A DNA stretch of 64,000 nt from a virus: IMG/VR virus record IMGVR_UViG_3300027907_000002, positions 1 through 64,000 of that record; one strand, written 5' to 3'. The position numbers and the translations under genes are program-made. This document shows positions 43,022-51,769 of this stretch, one piece after another. Positions within the stretch are counted from its first letter, which is position 1. Each line of letters begins with the position of its first letter. The notes beneath the pieces were generated by a model. That model worked only from the letters and a program-made list of their open reading frames with translations. It did no database searches and was not told where the DNA came from.

Positions 43022-45163
43022 ATGCCAATAACACAAGGGGGCCAATCTCCCGCAGTCATAACTGGAGCTGGGGCATCCGGAGCCGGTCGTCCCTCTCGCT
43101 TCGAGGCTCCCTATCAGTGGGATGGCCAGCGTCCACAAGCCCAGCGAATCCAGTCCTGGATAACTGAGTGCATCCAAGAAGGAGAATGGTTCCTTCGAGG
43201 TCAGCAGGGTTATCAGTTTGTGGATACCTCTTACCGGATACTATCTGACAAAGGGTTCACCGAGCTTCCGGACACTCTCTCGAAAGCCTCAAAGAACTTC
43301 GTCAAACGAGATCTTCGAGAAACCGTTGGACTCTTAGCTAATCCGCGTCCTCTAGCGTCTTATCTTACCGAGAATGACGCTTACCTAAACCATAACGACA
43401 TCCTTAACAAAGGGTATCTTCACTGGAACAACGCTTGTTTCTCTGACCGAAAGCTCCGAAAAGCTCTCCAGTACGCGGGTGAGGAAGGCACTGGTTACTT
43501 GATCCAGGAGTGGGACCCATCTTACTGGGAGCCGGGGAACGGGGATGTTCGAGAGCAGGCCCTGGGAGTAGACGCGGTTTTGCCTATTCAGATCTCTCCG
43601 GAGGACTGGGATCTGCAGACTTGCTATGCGGTGGTGATTCGTAGGCAGTTCCCCGTGTTCCAGGTTCGTCGTAGATTCCCGGTAGCCTCCGATCTAATAG
43701 TTCCCGATGGTGACTCTCCTAGTAGGTTCCGCCGCTTCGTCAACAGTATGATGGACAAAGTAGTAGCTACTGTCCAAAACACCTATGGCGCGCAGAGGGG
43801 CTACCGAGGCGAAGACCCAGCAGGAAAGCATCTCGTTACAGTTTATGACATCTACATTCTGGATGGGCAGCGTAATATGGGAGACAAGCCTATCAAGATG
43901 GGAGTTCCCAACTCACCTTGGGAATACACAGTTCCCTACTACAAGCAAGAGATCCCGATAGGAATGAACGATTCCAGTGGGATGCCTTTCACTCGCCCCG
44001 CAGATCTGCACGACTGCTCGATGTTCCCTTATCGTCGTCATATCATAGCTACCAAGAACGCCATTTTATATGATGGTCCCTCTCGTTGGTGGCATGGTAA
44101 GGTACCTATTGTTAAGTTTGTTCTGGATGACTGGCCGCAGGAGTACTGTGGAATCCCAGTAACTAAAGAGCCTGCGAAGTTACAGGCTATGCTTACCTCG
44201 TTACTGCGCGCCTATGATGACTCAGCGAATGCTAGACTGCGACCAACCCTTGGCTACGATATGTCTAGGGTCTCGAAAGCTAAAGCCGAGTCCATAGATC
44301 CTCGCGTGGGTGGTGGAGTTATTGGATTCCAGAACATGATGGGCGAACCCTTCAAGATGATGGTCGATCCTCGCTACTACGATCAACCCAATAACATTAT
44401 GGAGATAATGAAATGGGCTGAGGAGAGTGGCGCTCGTTTGATGGGACTCCACGACTTGATAGCGATGTCCAAAGCAGCGCAGATCCCTGGCGCAGACACG
44501 ATCGAGAAGCTCTCTGAGATGGCTGGGCCTGTCGCCACGGATATGTCCCGTAATATGGAAGAGGCTCAGAAATTTCGGGCTGAGTTATTTAAGAGTAACT
44601 TCTTCGAGTTCTACACTGCCAAGAAGCGCTTTCAGATAATGGGCCGTGATGGAATAACCCGAGAAGACTTTGACTACGATCCCGCGTCTCTAGTACCAAG
44701 TGACATAGATCTCCCAATCATAGGTAGAACCGGAACCCGCAGCGAGAGAGCTCGTCTCTTTATGCGGAACTTCCACTACTACATAGTTCCCAACTCCATC
44801 TACCAGATGACACAAACATCTCGTAGATTGTTGTTACTCCAGCTAGCTAGATTTGGTATGCCTATTCCTCCAGAGTACCTAATGGAGAACTTCGATCTTC
44901 CCAACCCCAAGAAGATGATCGAAGACTTCTGGAAGTACAAAGCCGAAGAAGCTATTCATATGACTGAGATTCAGATCCTCGCGCAGAACTTCATGATGGC
45001 CAACAGTCCAATGGGCCAAGTGATGGGAGCTATGCAACAAGGGATGAAGGGTGGAAAGGGAGACTCTAACCCTCAAGGCGAGGGTCGTCCTCCAACGGGT
45101 CAGCAAGCCCCGCATATGGAACCGAAAGATGGGGGTACTAGAATGGCTATTTCAGAATCTTAG
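43022..45163 (+). CDS. Portal protein
   Basis: A 713-residue protein placed between terminase and scaffold, with a portal-like layout: long N-terminal helical/beta wing, a central domain with SPEDWDLQ..., and a C-terminal tail with MGQVMGAMQQGMKGGKGDSN, a glycine-rich low-complexity end. This order (terminase, portal, scaffold, capsid) is standard. Portal subunits form the ring through which DNA enters and leaves the head. The length is typical of podovirus portals. GAGGAG precedes the ATG. A terminator follows. Confidence 0.85.
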   Translation: MPITQGGQSPAVITGAGASGAGRPSRFEAPYQWDGQRPQAQRIQSWITECIQEGEWFLRGQQGYQFVDTSYRILSDKGFTELPDTLSKASKNFVKRDLRETVGLLANPRPLASYLTENDAYLNHNDILNKGYLHWNNACFSDRKLRKALQYAGEEGTGYLIQEWDPSYWEPGNGDVREQALGVDAVLPIQISPEDWDLQTCYAVVIRRQFPVFQVRRRFPVASDLIVPDGDSPSRFRRFVNSMMDKVVATVQNTYGAQRGYRGEDPAGKHLVTVYDIYILDGQRNMGDKPIKMGVPNSPWEYTVPYYKQEIPIGMNDSSGMPFTRPADLHDCSMFPYRRHIIATKNAILYDGPSRWWHGKVPIVKFVLDDWPQEYCGIPVTKEPAKLQAMLTSLLRAYDDSANARLRPTLGYDMSRVSKAKAESIDPRVGGGVIGFQNMMGEPFKMMVDPRYYDQPNNIMEIMKWAEESGARLMGLHDLIAMSKAAQIPGADTIEKLSEMAGPVATDMSRNMEEAQKFRAELFKSNFFEFYTAKKRFQIMGRDGITREDFDYDPASLVPSDIDLPIIGRTGTRSERARLFMRNFHYYIVPNSIYQMTQTSRRLLLLQLARFGMPIPPEYLMENFDLPNPKKMIEDFWKYKAEEAIHMTEIQILAQNFMMANSPMGQVMGAMQQGMKGGKGDSNPQGEGRPPTGQQAPHMEPKDGGTRMAISES

Positions 45164-45224
45164 CAAGTATGGTAGGATGTCCAAGACTTTTACGAGTCTG
45201 AACATTTGACAATGTGGCTAAGTA

Positions 45225-45253
45225 AGGGGAGGTTGGTGCCTCCCCTATTTTTT
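45225..45253 (+). terminator. Rho-independent terminator after the portal
   Basis: AGGGGAGG-ttggtg-CCTCCCCT followed by ATTTTTTATTT. A perfect 8-bp stem and a U-run on the plus strand. It ends the terminase/portal transcript and separates it from the minus-strand cassette. Confidence 0.88.
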
Positions 45254-45719
45254 ATTTCTTCAACTCTTCTTCCAGCCGAGCGATCTCTGCCTCGACCACC
45301 TTACGCTTTTCTTCTTTCGACAAAAGCGAATCTCTTTCCTCTCGAAGCTCTTCCAACTTTCTCTGCTTCGAATCCATCTGCTTGATCCCGAGATCTCGAT
45401 CGACTGCATTGATAGCTTCCTGGAACTTTGGGGGTACTTTGTTTCCCTGAAGCTTGATCTCTCGTTCTACTGCGTGGAAGTAACCCGATGCTAGAATCAG
45501 GTCATCTTCCGACGCGCCGGGTCCGTGCTCAATACCCATAAACGACTTTACTAAAGTCTTTTCGGTGATATTCATTTCGTTTTCCTTTGTTGGTGGGTGG
45601 AGTTTCGAAATCTTTTCTCTATTTATTTCGGAGGGACCAAACAACATCTGTCTAGTTCGTTCCTCCATGAACCTATCTACAATGCTTATACTAGCAGATA
45701 GGTCACTCAGACTTGGCAT
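45252..45719 (-). CDS. Charged coiled-coil protein, 155 aa (or 107 aa)
   Basis: The C-terminal third is strongly helical and charged (SKQRKLEELREERDSLLSK, EAEIARLEEELKK), a coiled coil. The start is unsure: an ATG at 45719 overlaps the end of the upstream frame by 17 bases, and an ATG at 45575 has AAAGGA seven bases upstream. I use the longer form because its first 48 residues look protein-like. It converges on the portal terminator. Confidence 0.6.
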   Translation of the reverse strand: MPSLSDLSASISIVDRFMEERTRQMLFGPSEINREKISKLHPPTKENEMNITEKTLVKSFMGIEHGPGASEDDLILASGYFHAVEREIKLQGNKVPPKFQEAINAVDRDLGIKQMDSKQRKLEELREERDSLLSKEEKRKVVEAEIARLEEELKK

Positions 45720-45903
45720 CCTTCACCATTCCTTTCTCTTTTAGATATTTAAAGAACGGAGTAGGGGCTTCTAAATTCTCTCGAAGTATCTCTTGAATCG
45801 TCATTCCTTTGTGAGCTTCTTTCCACTTTCGAGAAGCTTCTTCTGCTAGGGCTTCTTCTTCTGGAGTGAGTGTTCTTCCGAACTCGGAATCATCTGTGGT
45901 CAG
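45703..45903 (-). CDS. Open frame without ATG, contiguous with upstream gene after TGA
   Basis: A 66-residue protein-like frame (SEFGRTLTPEEEALAEEASR ... EKGMVKDAKSE) that begins right after the TGA of the upstream gene, in the same frame, with CTG as first codon. There is no ATG/GTG near its start except an internal ATG (MTIQEILREN). Either CTG starts, or the upstream TGA is read through (TGA CTG), or one gene was broken by a nonsense change. Confidence 0.45.
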   Translation of the reverse strand: MTTDDSEFGRTLTPEEEALAEEASRKWKEAHKGMTIQEILRENLEAPTPFFKYLKEKGMVKDAKSE

Positions 45904-46095
45904 TCAGGCCCAATAACGATCGTGGGCTTTCTCGGCTACTTTTATCCAAGCTTCCCTCGAAGTATCCGTCAACTGATCCCATTCAAGAGGTGGATTTCTT
46001 CCATTCTCTTTAAGCTGTTTTCTAAACTCGTCAAAAAGAATCTTCCCTTCATCTTCCCAATCTACTTCGGATGGATAGTAAGTAATCTCGCTCAT
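45904..46095 (-). CDS. Unrecognised acidic protein, 63 aa
   Basis: Begins MSEITYYPSEVDWEDEGK, GGAG four bases upstream. Acidic helical protein ending DRYWA, stop TGA. It is the first gene of a short minus-strand cassette inside the plus-strand late module. A frame continues beyond its stop (see 45703-45903). Confidence 0.58.
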   Translation of the reverse strand: MSEITYYPSEVDWEDEGKILFDEFRKQLKENGRNPPLEWDQLTDTSREAWIKVAEKAHDRYWA

Positions 46096-46111
46096 AATGC
46101 TCCATTTCAAA

Positions 46112-46144
46112 AGGGCGACCGGACCCACCGACCGCCCTCTTTTT
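46112..46144. terminator. Bidirectional terminator-like hairpin
   Basis: AGGGCG...CGCCCT with CGG/CCG inside, followed on the plus strand by TCTTTTT and on the minus strand by TTTT. It lies 17 bases before the ATG of the minus-strand cassette, so on that strand it could act as an attenuator. Confidence 0.6.
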
Positions 46145-46259
46145 GCCTCGTACTAGTTCTCTTGAACTGTCCGGAACATAGCAGAACTTAAAAATCCCTT
46201 CAATATATATGTATGTAAGTTGCTTATTAAATCTTCTCAATCTAATAGAGTGTGTCCTA

Positions 46260-46288
46260 TTGACATAGCTTCATGTGTAGCATTAAAA
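46260..46288 (+). promoter_or_regulatory. Candidate promoter for capsid operon
   Basis: TTGACA (46260-46265) with a 17-base spacer and TTAAAA (46283-46288). The -35 is perfect, the -10 is weak. It lies 100 bases before the first gene of the scaffold/capsid group and after the bidirectional terminator, so an internal promoter here makes sense. Confidence 0.5.
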
Positions 46289-46387
46289 CCCACCTGAGGA
46301 TAGAAACATATCTCTCGCTCCGTTTTACTGCAACGACTTAGGGGGTCTCTTTGGAGATCCCTAAAGTCCCAACTCAGGAGATTTGAT

Positions 46388-46735
46388 ATGGCGATGCCGC
46401 CTTTACCACCGATGGGTAGCGATGAAATGTCTAGCCCGATGTCCGGAGCAATGCCTCCAGCTCCTACTCCTGGAGTAGGCGGGGGTGACCTCGCTTCCCT
46501 TCTAGGTGTTGGAGGGGCTCCTCCGCAGATGGGTGGAATGATGGACCCTGTTCAACAAGCCATGATGCAGTTCGATATGCTGCGTCAGATGGTAATGGAC
46601 CTAACCCGAACCTTCCCAGGATCGGAACAGGCAGCTTCAGCGGTTCTGGATTCCATTGATATGTGGCAGCAACAAGCACTTGTGACAATGACCCCGCCCT
46701 CTTCAAGTATGCCTGGGGCGGACCAAATGTTATGA
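46388..46735 (+). CDS. Met/Pro/Gly-rich protein, 115 aa
   Basis: Low-complexity start (PPLPPMGSDEMSSPMSGAMP), a central helix (MMQFDMLRQMVMDLTRTF) and another Pro/Ser/Met-rich end. CAGGAG precedes the ATG. Located between portal and scaffold, so perhaps a head-assembly chaperone or minor head component. Not recognised. Confidence 0.58.
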   Translation: MAMPPLPPMGSDEMSSPMSGAMPPAPTPGVGGGDLASLLGVGGAPPQMGGMMDPVQQAMMQFDMLRQMVMDLTRTFPGSEQAASAVLDSIDMWQQQALVTMTPPSSSMPGADQML

Positions 46736-46823
46736 GACTAACCTGTAAACCAACCCCACCAGAGACTCTCGAAGACTTAGCTAGTCAACGGGAATAACTC
46801 TAGAGGGAGTCCAAAGGAGTCGA

Positions 46824-47840
46824 ATGGCAAACGAAGCTATTGAAAGAACGGTCGACGGACTCATCCAAAGCGGAAGAATACCCCGAGATCTTCGAGAAGT
46901 TTACATCCGAGATATGGAAGCTGGTCTTAGCGATCATCTCCTTCGCGGATCTGATTACACCAAGAAAACCCAAGAGCTTGCGGAAGCCCGCAGGCAATTC
47001 GACGCGCAGGTAGCGCAAGAGCGGCAGAAGCTAAATGAAAGGCAGCAGAAGTTGGAAGGATGGTACTCAAACGTGCAGGGAGATCTTCAGGAGTACGATC
47101 GTCTAAAAACGACTGCCGCTGCTTACGAGCAGAAGCTTCGAGACTTTAACATCTACGACGAAGTTGAGCATCCGAGACAGACTGTCCCGACTCAACGAAC
47201 GCCTGTAGATCCACGCCAAAATAACATTCCCGACGAGAAGCGCCCGCTCACCGTCGAACAAGCTAACCGATTCGCCAACGATATGCTGACTCTTCAGTCG
47301 AAGATGTCCAGAATCCAAAACGAGCATTTTGCAGTTTATGGAGCGCCTCTTCCGGCTGATGAGGATCTCATCGCCCACTTTATGAAGACTGGGGAAGATC
47401 CGGAGCACTACTGGCGAGTCAAGTACAACATCGAAGGCAAGAAGCAGGAATCCATTCAGCGTCAGCGTCAGGAGTATGAGGACAAGATCCGAGCGGAAGA
47501 ACGCGCCAAGGTTCTGTCTGAAGTAACTTCTGATCCTAACCGAGTAGTTGGTGGTCCGATGGTTCTAGGTAGACAGGGTGGGGTATCTCCACTTCTGGAA
47601 GCTTATGCTCAGTCGAAGGCTACTCAGCATGCTCAGAATGGAGCTAATCAGGATCTGGCTACAGGTACCGTTCCCAAAGAGCGGGTTAATCCTGAGCAGA
47701 TCTCGGAGATCCCTGCAGCTCTTGATCGTATCAACAGCGCCGCAAATAAATTCAAGCAGATGTTCTCCGACGATGGTAATCCCATCAGTGATGAGGGCAA
47801 GGCCGCGTTCCGGAAACATTTTGTATCTGATGTCTATTAA
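46824..47840 (+). CDS. Scaffolding protein candidate, 338 aa
   Basis: Upstream neighbour of the major capsid gene. Highly helical, glutamine/arginine-rich with coiled-coil stretches (AQVAQERQKLNERQQKL, IQRQRQEYEDKIRAEERAK) and no hydrophobic core typical of enzymes, the usual composition of scaffolds that guide capsid assembly. C-terminal 40 residues are helical with a charged end. AAAGGAG precedes the ATG. Call is from position and composition. Confidence 0.72.
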   Translation: MANEAIERTVDGLIQSGRIPRDLREVYIRDMEAGLSDHLLRGSDYTKKTQELAEARRQFDAQVAQERQKLNERQQKLEGWYSNVQGDLQEYDRLKTTAAAYEQKLRDFNIYDEVEHPRQTVPTQRTPVDPRQNNIPDEKRPLTVEQANRFANDMLTLQSKMSRIQNEHFAVYGAPLPADEDLIAHFMKTGEDPEHYWRVKYNIEGKKQESIQRQRQEYEDKIRAEERAKVLSEVTSDPNRVVGGPMVLGRQGGVSPLLEAYAQSKATQHAQNGANQDLATGTVPKERVNPEQISEIPAALDRINSAANKFKQMFSDDGNPISDEGKAAFRKHFVSDVY

Positions 47841-47881
47841 CTCCGTGCTATTAGGCGCGGTATAACAAAGGAGTAAGTGAA

Positions 47882-49027
47882 ATGGCTGATCCTATTGTGA
47901 CAGCTCTTACCGCCGTGACAAAGGAGGAAATCTGGCCTCGCCAGATCACTGACTCCTTCTTCCGCGCGATACCATTCTTCTCTTTCTTGAGGGATAAAGC
48001 GCTGGTCACCTTCTCAGGTATGACCTATATGCAGTATCCCTACCTCTTTAAGCCGATGATCGGCGGCGCTTACGCTGTGGGTCAGGCTTTCAACATCGAC
48101 AAGCAGGACACTCTCGCGGCGCTGCAGTTCCGTGAGAAGTACTACGAAGTCAACGTTACCGAGTTCAAAGAGGAAATCCAGGTTCGTAACAAGGGTGCGA
48201 ACGCGGTCTTCTCGATGCTCGATGCTGACCTTCGTAACGCGATGATGACTCTTACTACTATCATCGCTATCGCTGCTTGGCGTCACGGTCAGTCCCTGGC
48301 GGCTGATGACCGATCGCTGGAAATCAACGGTCTGTCTGAAGCCCTCAATGACGGTATCCTGCCTTCGTGGGATGGTAACATCTTCACCAGCTATGGTAAC
48401 CAAGCCCGTAACGGTAACATCGGCGCGGCTTTGAATAGCTCCCCGTATTGGATCGGCCAAGCTACGGGAGCCGCTGGTAAGATCACCTACGAGAAGATGG
48501 AGGATATGTACCAGATCGCTTCCCAGGGCAACTTGGCTCCGGACCTCGGTGTCACTTCGAAGCGTGGTATGACCCTCATCAAGAACACGATGCAGTCGGC
48601 TCAGAGGTTCCAGCAAGAAACAGATCCTCGATACGGTTTCGAGGGTATGGTTCTCAACAAGGCTCGTATCACCAAGGACGACTATGCTCCTTCGGCGGCT
48701 CCGTCGTCCGGTGGTAACGGTTCGTCCGATCCGATCCTTGGGAACTGGCAGACAGGTACAATCGCTTACACGGACCCAGGCGCTGCGACTCGCGGTACCT
48801 TCCCGGCAGCGAACGTTACTCTCACCGTTGCAGAGGTTCTCTGGTTGCTGAACACCGATACTTGGATCTTGAGGATCTCGGATGATCCGGAGTTCCAGTT
48901 CGGTTGGACAGGCTTCAAGCCCGGTCAGGACAATACCCGCGTGTCGGGTCAGGCCCTGGCTGCGGTGAACCTTGAGACTCCTGCTGCGAACCGCCTCAAC
49001 ATTCACGGCTACGGTTTCAATAGCTAA
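47882..49027 (+). CDS. Major capsid protein
   Basis: A 381-residue protein with the composition of HK97-type major capsid proteins: N-terminal helical arm, a DP/alanine-rich central domain and a beta-rich end. It follows the scaffold, is preceded by a strong AAAGGAG site, and its codons and expression context are consistent with a very abundant protein. No cleavage site or delta domain is seen. A strong hairpin follows the stop. No family is proven without a search. Confidence 0.78.
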   Translation: MADPIVTALTAVTKEEIWPRQITDSFFRAIPFFSFLRDKALVTFSGMTYMQYPYLFKPMIGGAYAVGQAFNIDKQDTLAALQFREKYYEVNVTEFKEEIQVRNKGANAVFSMLDADLRNAMMTLTTIIAIAAWRHGQSLAADDRSLEINGLSEALNDGILPSWDGNIFTSYGNQARNGNIGAALNSSPYWIGQATGAAGKITYEKMEDMYQIASQGNLAPDLGVTSKRGMTLIKNTMQSAQRFQQETDPRYGFEGMVLNKARITKDDYAPSAAPSSGGNGSSDPILGNWQTGTIAYTDPGAATRGTFPAANVTLTVAEVLWLLNTDTWILRISDDPEFQFGWTGFKPGQDNTRVSGQALAAVNLETPAANRLNIHGYGFNS

Positions 49028-49034
49028 TCACTGC

Positions 49035-49086
49035 AAGGGGGATAGCGGCTACGGCTGGGGCAATCGTATCACTGCCCCTCCCCCTT
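49035..49086 (+). terminator. Large hairpin after the capsid gene
   Basis: AAGGGGG/CCCCCTT outer stem with GGGGCA/TGCCCC inside. Not followed by a long U-run. It may protect capsid mRNA from decay or reduce read-through. Confidence 0.55.
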
Positions 49087-49115
49087 CTACTCTACTTATA
49101 CGAAAGGATACCTAA

Positions 49116-49751
49116 ATGTTTCGTAGATCTACTAACAACCCTTGGGTTCCGCCAGGGGGACTTAACTCGACTTACTTTGGGACCATCGGCGGCGCTGATG
49201 CCGGTTCGTTGGATAACAGGTTTCCTGGTCTTCTGGGCGCCACAGTTGTCCACGATAACGCTTCGGCTCTCAAGGCTTCCAAAACCACCGTGGGCACCTT
49301 GTTTATGGGGGTCTACCAGCTAGTGAAGTTTACTTCGGCTATCGTCCGAGGTCAGCTTGTCTTCTGGGATACTCTCGCCAACAACGGTTTGGCTGACTAC
49401 GAAGTAACCAGCACTTCGACTGCGGCTACCTGCTTTCGAGCGGGAGTTGCCCTTCTTACTGACGCTGCGGCTTCTGGTAAGTTCGGCTACATCCAGATCG
49501 CTGGGTTGGCCAACATCCAGTTCGCTAACGCTGCGGTTGGTACGATCGGTCTCGGGGTTATCCAAGCTACTGCGGTCAACGTCGGGTTGCTGACGGTCAA
49601 CACGGTCAACACGATCGCTGACGCCACGGCCATCACGGCGGCTGAAAAGCGTGCTTGGGTCGGTACGGCTTATGAGACCCCGACGCAGAACGTCATCTCT
49701 CGTGTTTTGATGGGCCTTGATGGGTTCTATCCGAACATCGGAAGGGGGTAA
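49116..49751 (+). CDS. Alanine/threonine-rich virion protein, 211 aa
   Basis: Beta-rich, alanine/glycine/threonine-rich sequence with no charged helices (QLVKFTSAIVRGQLVFWD, GLGVIQATAVNVG). The pattern is typical of head-decoration or capsid-accessory proteins. It lies right after the capsid gene. AAAGGA precedes the ATG. Confidence 0.65.
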   Translation: MFRRSTNNPWVPPGGLNSTYFGTIGGADAGSLDNRFPGLLGATVVHDNASALKASKTTVGTLFMGVYQLVKFTSAIVRGQLVFWDTLANNGLADYEVTSTSTAATCFRAGVALLTDAAASGKFGYIQIAGLANIQFANAAVGTIGLGVIQATAVNVGLLTVNTVNTIADATAITAAEKRAWVGTAYETPTQNVISRVLMGLDGFYPNIGRG

Positions 49752-49754
49752 TCA

Positions 49755-50096
49755 ATGGCTGCTATTATCACGGTCGTAAAGGGTACGGAGATGGTAACAG
49801 GTCGTACCCGTGAGGCTCTCTACGATATAACCTTCGACGCTGCTTACACGACTACGGGTGTGGCTCTGGACCCAGACTCGGCGGGCTTTGTGGGGCAGAT
49901 CTTTGGATTTCACTTTGTAGGAGTAGCTACGGTGGCGGGCACCGCTCCAACTAACCTTCCGGTTCCATCGTTTGATTTCAAGAATCAGAAGCTTATGTTG
50001 TTCGGTACTGCTGGCGGCGCTACAGGTCTCACTGAAATCGCCAACGCCACAGCTCTTGCTACTGTGGTTATCAGGGCAAGACTGATCGGCTTCTAG
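49755..50096 (+). CDS. Small beta-rich virion protein, 113 aa
   Basis: Small beta-rich protein (AAIITVVKGTEMVTGRTREAL) starting four bases after the previous stop with GGGGG upstream. Composition and position suggest a decoration or minor structural protein. Confidence 0.62.
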   Translation: MAAIITVVKGTEMVTGRTREALYDITFDAAYTTTGVALDPDSAGFVGQIFGFHFVGVATVAGTAPTNLPVPSFDFKNQKLMLFGTAGGATGLTEIANATALATVVIRARLIGF

Positions 50097-50117
50097 TAAC
50101 GAGGGGGATCGGACTCT

Positions 50118-51338
50118 ATGTCGAACTTTTTGATTTATTCGAACAAGCTGCGGCAGTGGGTCCGATCTCTGTCTCCGGAACAAGCTCAAGATTTTATCAA
50201 TGATGCTTGGAGAGATATTCGAGAAGCTTATGATCAGTGGAGCTTCTTGGAAGCCGAGGAATATTGGCTTGCTCCTGCTGCACTAACTCTCACAGGACTA
50301 GGTGTTACTCAATTCGGGTTCAATGTTACTCTGAGTCACAGCGCTCTGTTACAGATAGCTGGACTCAATAACCCTCCTATCACTCAGCGCCAGATCAAGC
50401 TTGGAGTGCAGGGAGGTCCTATCTATGAGATAGCTTCTACGGATGCAGTTCAGGTGTCTGGTGGGGCTATCAACAGCGCGGCTACTCTATTAACTGTGGC
50501 TTCGGCTCCCTTTACTGTTGCCGATGTCAACAAGAAGATAATCATAGCGGGAGCGGGTGTAGGTGGAGCGAATCTCGAAACAACCATAGCTTCTTTTGTT
50601 AGTCCTACTCAAATCAACACTGCGCTGGCGGCTTCGACTACGGTCCTAAGCGCAACTGTGAGTTATGGTTCGATAATAACCCTGGGCAGGATGTTCGCAG
50701 AGACCACCACTAGCAGTACAACTGGTCTCCTTTACCGAATCTACTACTCCCCCTTAACAACGGACTTCAGAAGACTCGACCACATAACAGATGTCATCAC
50801 GGGGTATCCCTTTGGTTTTCTGGGAGAGATCGAACCTGTTGGTACTCTCGACCAGATGGACCCTTGGAGATCCGCAGTTACTGAACCTTATCGAATCTTC
50901 TTTCATCACTACGACCAGACCACGAAGCTCCCAGTGTGGGAACTCTGGCCCGGTCCAACGGTCCAACGCGCTTATAAAGTAACTTTTATGCGCCAAGGTC
51001 AAGCGTTCTCAGCTAGAACAGACAGCCTTCCGCCAACCCTAACTGAAGAGCTGCTTCTAGTTAGAGCTAGATGGTTGGCTTATGAGTGGGCAGCGGCGAA
51101 TGATCCGGACCCGAAAAACAAAGCGCAGTACTCGGGCCTTATGCAAACTACAAAAGCGCGCTATAGTACTCAGGGCCAACCAGGGCGCGAGCTAGGTCTA
51201 CTTGATCAAGCGATCAAGAACGACGAGGACATATCGACTCTTCAGGGCAAAAGGCGTCCTCCTCGATCAGGTCCTGGTTGGCCTGTTGACAGCAACTTCC
51301 TTCAAAGCCACGCCTTCCCAGGTTGGTGGAGGGGATAA
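50118..51338 (+). CDS. Head-to-tail adaptor candidate, 406 aa
   Basis: N-terminal helical domain (LRQWVRSLSPEQAQDFIND) followed by a beta-rich middle about 60-200 with Gly/Ala/Thr composition that looks like an inserted Ig-like or jelly-roll domain, then a mixed C-terminal half. Position after the capsid and decoration genes suits an adaptor or neck protein. Ends with a basic, proline-rich tail. Confidence 0.6.
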   Translation: MSNFLIYSNKLRQWVRSLSPEQAQDFINDAWRDIREAYDQWSFLEAEEYWLAPAALTLTGLGVTQFGFNVTLSHSALLQIAGLNNPPITQRQIKLGVQGGPIYEIASTDAVQVSGGAINSAATLLTVASAPFTVADVNKKIIIAGAGVGGANLETTIASFVSPTQINTALAASTTVLSATVSYGSIITLGRMFAETTTSSTTGLLYRIYYSPLTTDFRRLDHITDVITGYPFGFLGEIEPVGTLDQMDPWRSAVTEPYRIFFHHYDQTTKLPVWELWPGPTVQRAYKVTFMRQGQAFSARTDSLPPTLTEELLLVRARWLAYEWAAANDPDPKNKAQYSGLMQTTKARYSTQGQPGRELGLLDQAIKNDEDISTLQGKRRPPRSGPGWPVDSNFLQSHAFPGWWRG

Positions 51339-51353
51339 CCAAAGGAGAATTTT

Positions 51354-51758
51354 ATGCCTGACAAACAGGGTTATGGTTACGAAGGTATGGTCGACCAAAA
51401 CGACCGCGCTGGTTATGGCGACAAACAGGGCGCTATTGCTTCCCCTCAAGGTCCTTGCGGTTATTCGATCTCGCAAGGCGGGGGTATGGGACAGAAAGGT
51501 GGAGAACCTTCAGGCCCGTTTGGATCGCACAAACAAACCGGGAGTCAGCTCCCTATCACGACTCGGGACGGTATGCAGGGTGCTCCTCAAGGAGAAGCTC
51601 TTGGAGTGGGTACTGGGGGTGGAATCTCTACTCCTATGGACAACTCGAAGTCTGCAATGCCTGGAGTGACTGGTTCTAGTGGTACTGGGCCGATCAGTGG
51701 GGGTGGAGCGAAAATCTCTTCCCCTTGGGTTGGTCCCTGGGGCGATATGGTCGGCTAA
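51354..51758 (+). CDS. Glycine/serine/proline-rich protein, 134 aa
   Basis: Low-complexity, no clear secondary structure; begins with a repeated DKQGYGYEG / GYGDKQG motif. Could be a disordered linker or a virion component. AAAGGAG precedes the ATG. Its TAA starts the strong ribosome site of the next gene. Confidence 0.55.
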   Translation: MPDKQGYGYEGMVDQNDRAGYGDKQGAIASPQGPCGYSISQGGGMGQKGGEPSGPFGSHKQTGSQLPITTRDGMQGAPQGEALGVGTGGGISTPMDNSKSAMPGVTGSSGTGPISGGGAKISSPWVGPWGDMVG

Positions 51759-51768
51759 GGAGGTGATC
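51756..51768 (+). promoter_or_regulatory. Full-length Shine-Dalgarno sequence
   Basis: TAAGGAGGTGATC is an exact match to the complement of the bacterial 16S rRNA 3' end over 13 bases. It begins with the stop codon of the previous gene and precedes the GTG start at 51770 by 1 base. It should give strong initiation on the GTG. Confidence 0.75.
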
Positions 51769-51769
51769 T

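Noticed and set aside
48014-49006. Long open frame antisense to the capsid gene (330 codons)
   Set aside because: It lies entirely within the capsid gene on the opposite strand, has no ribosome site, and its composition mirrors capsid codons. A shadow frame.
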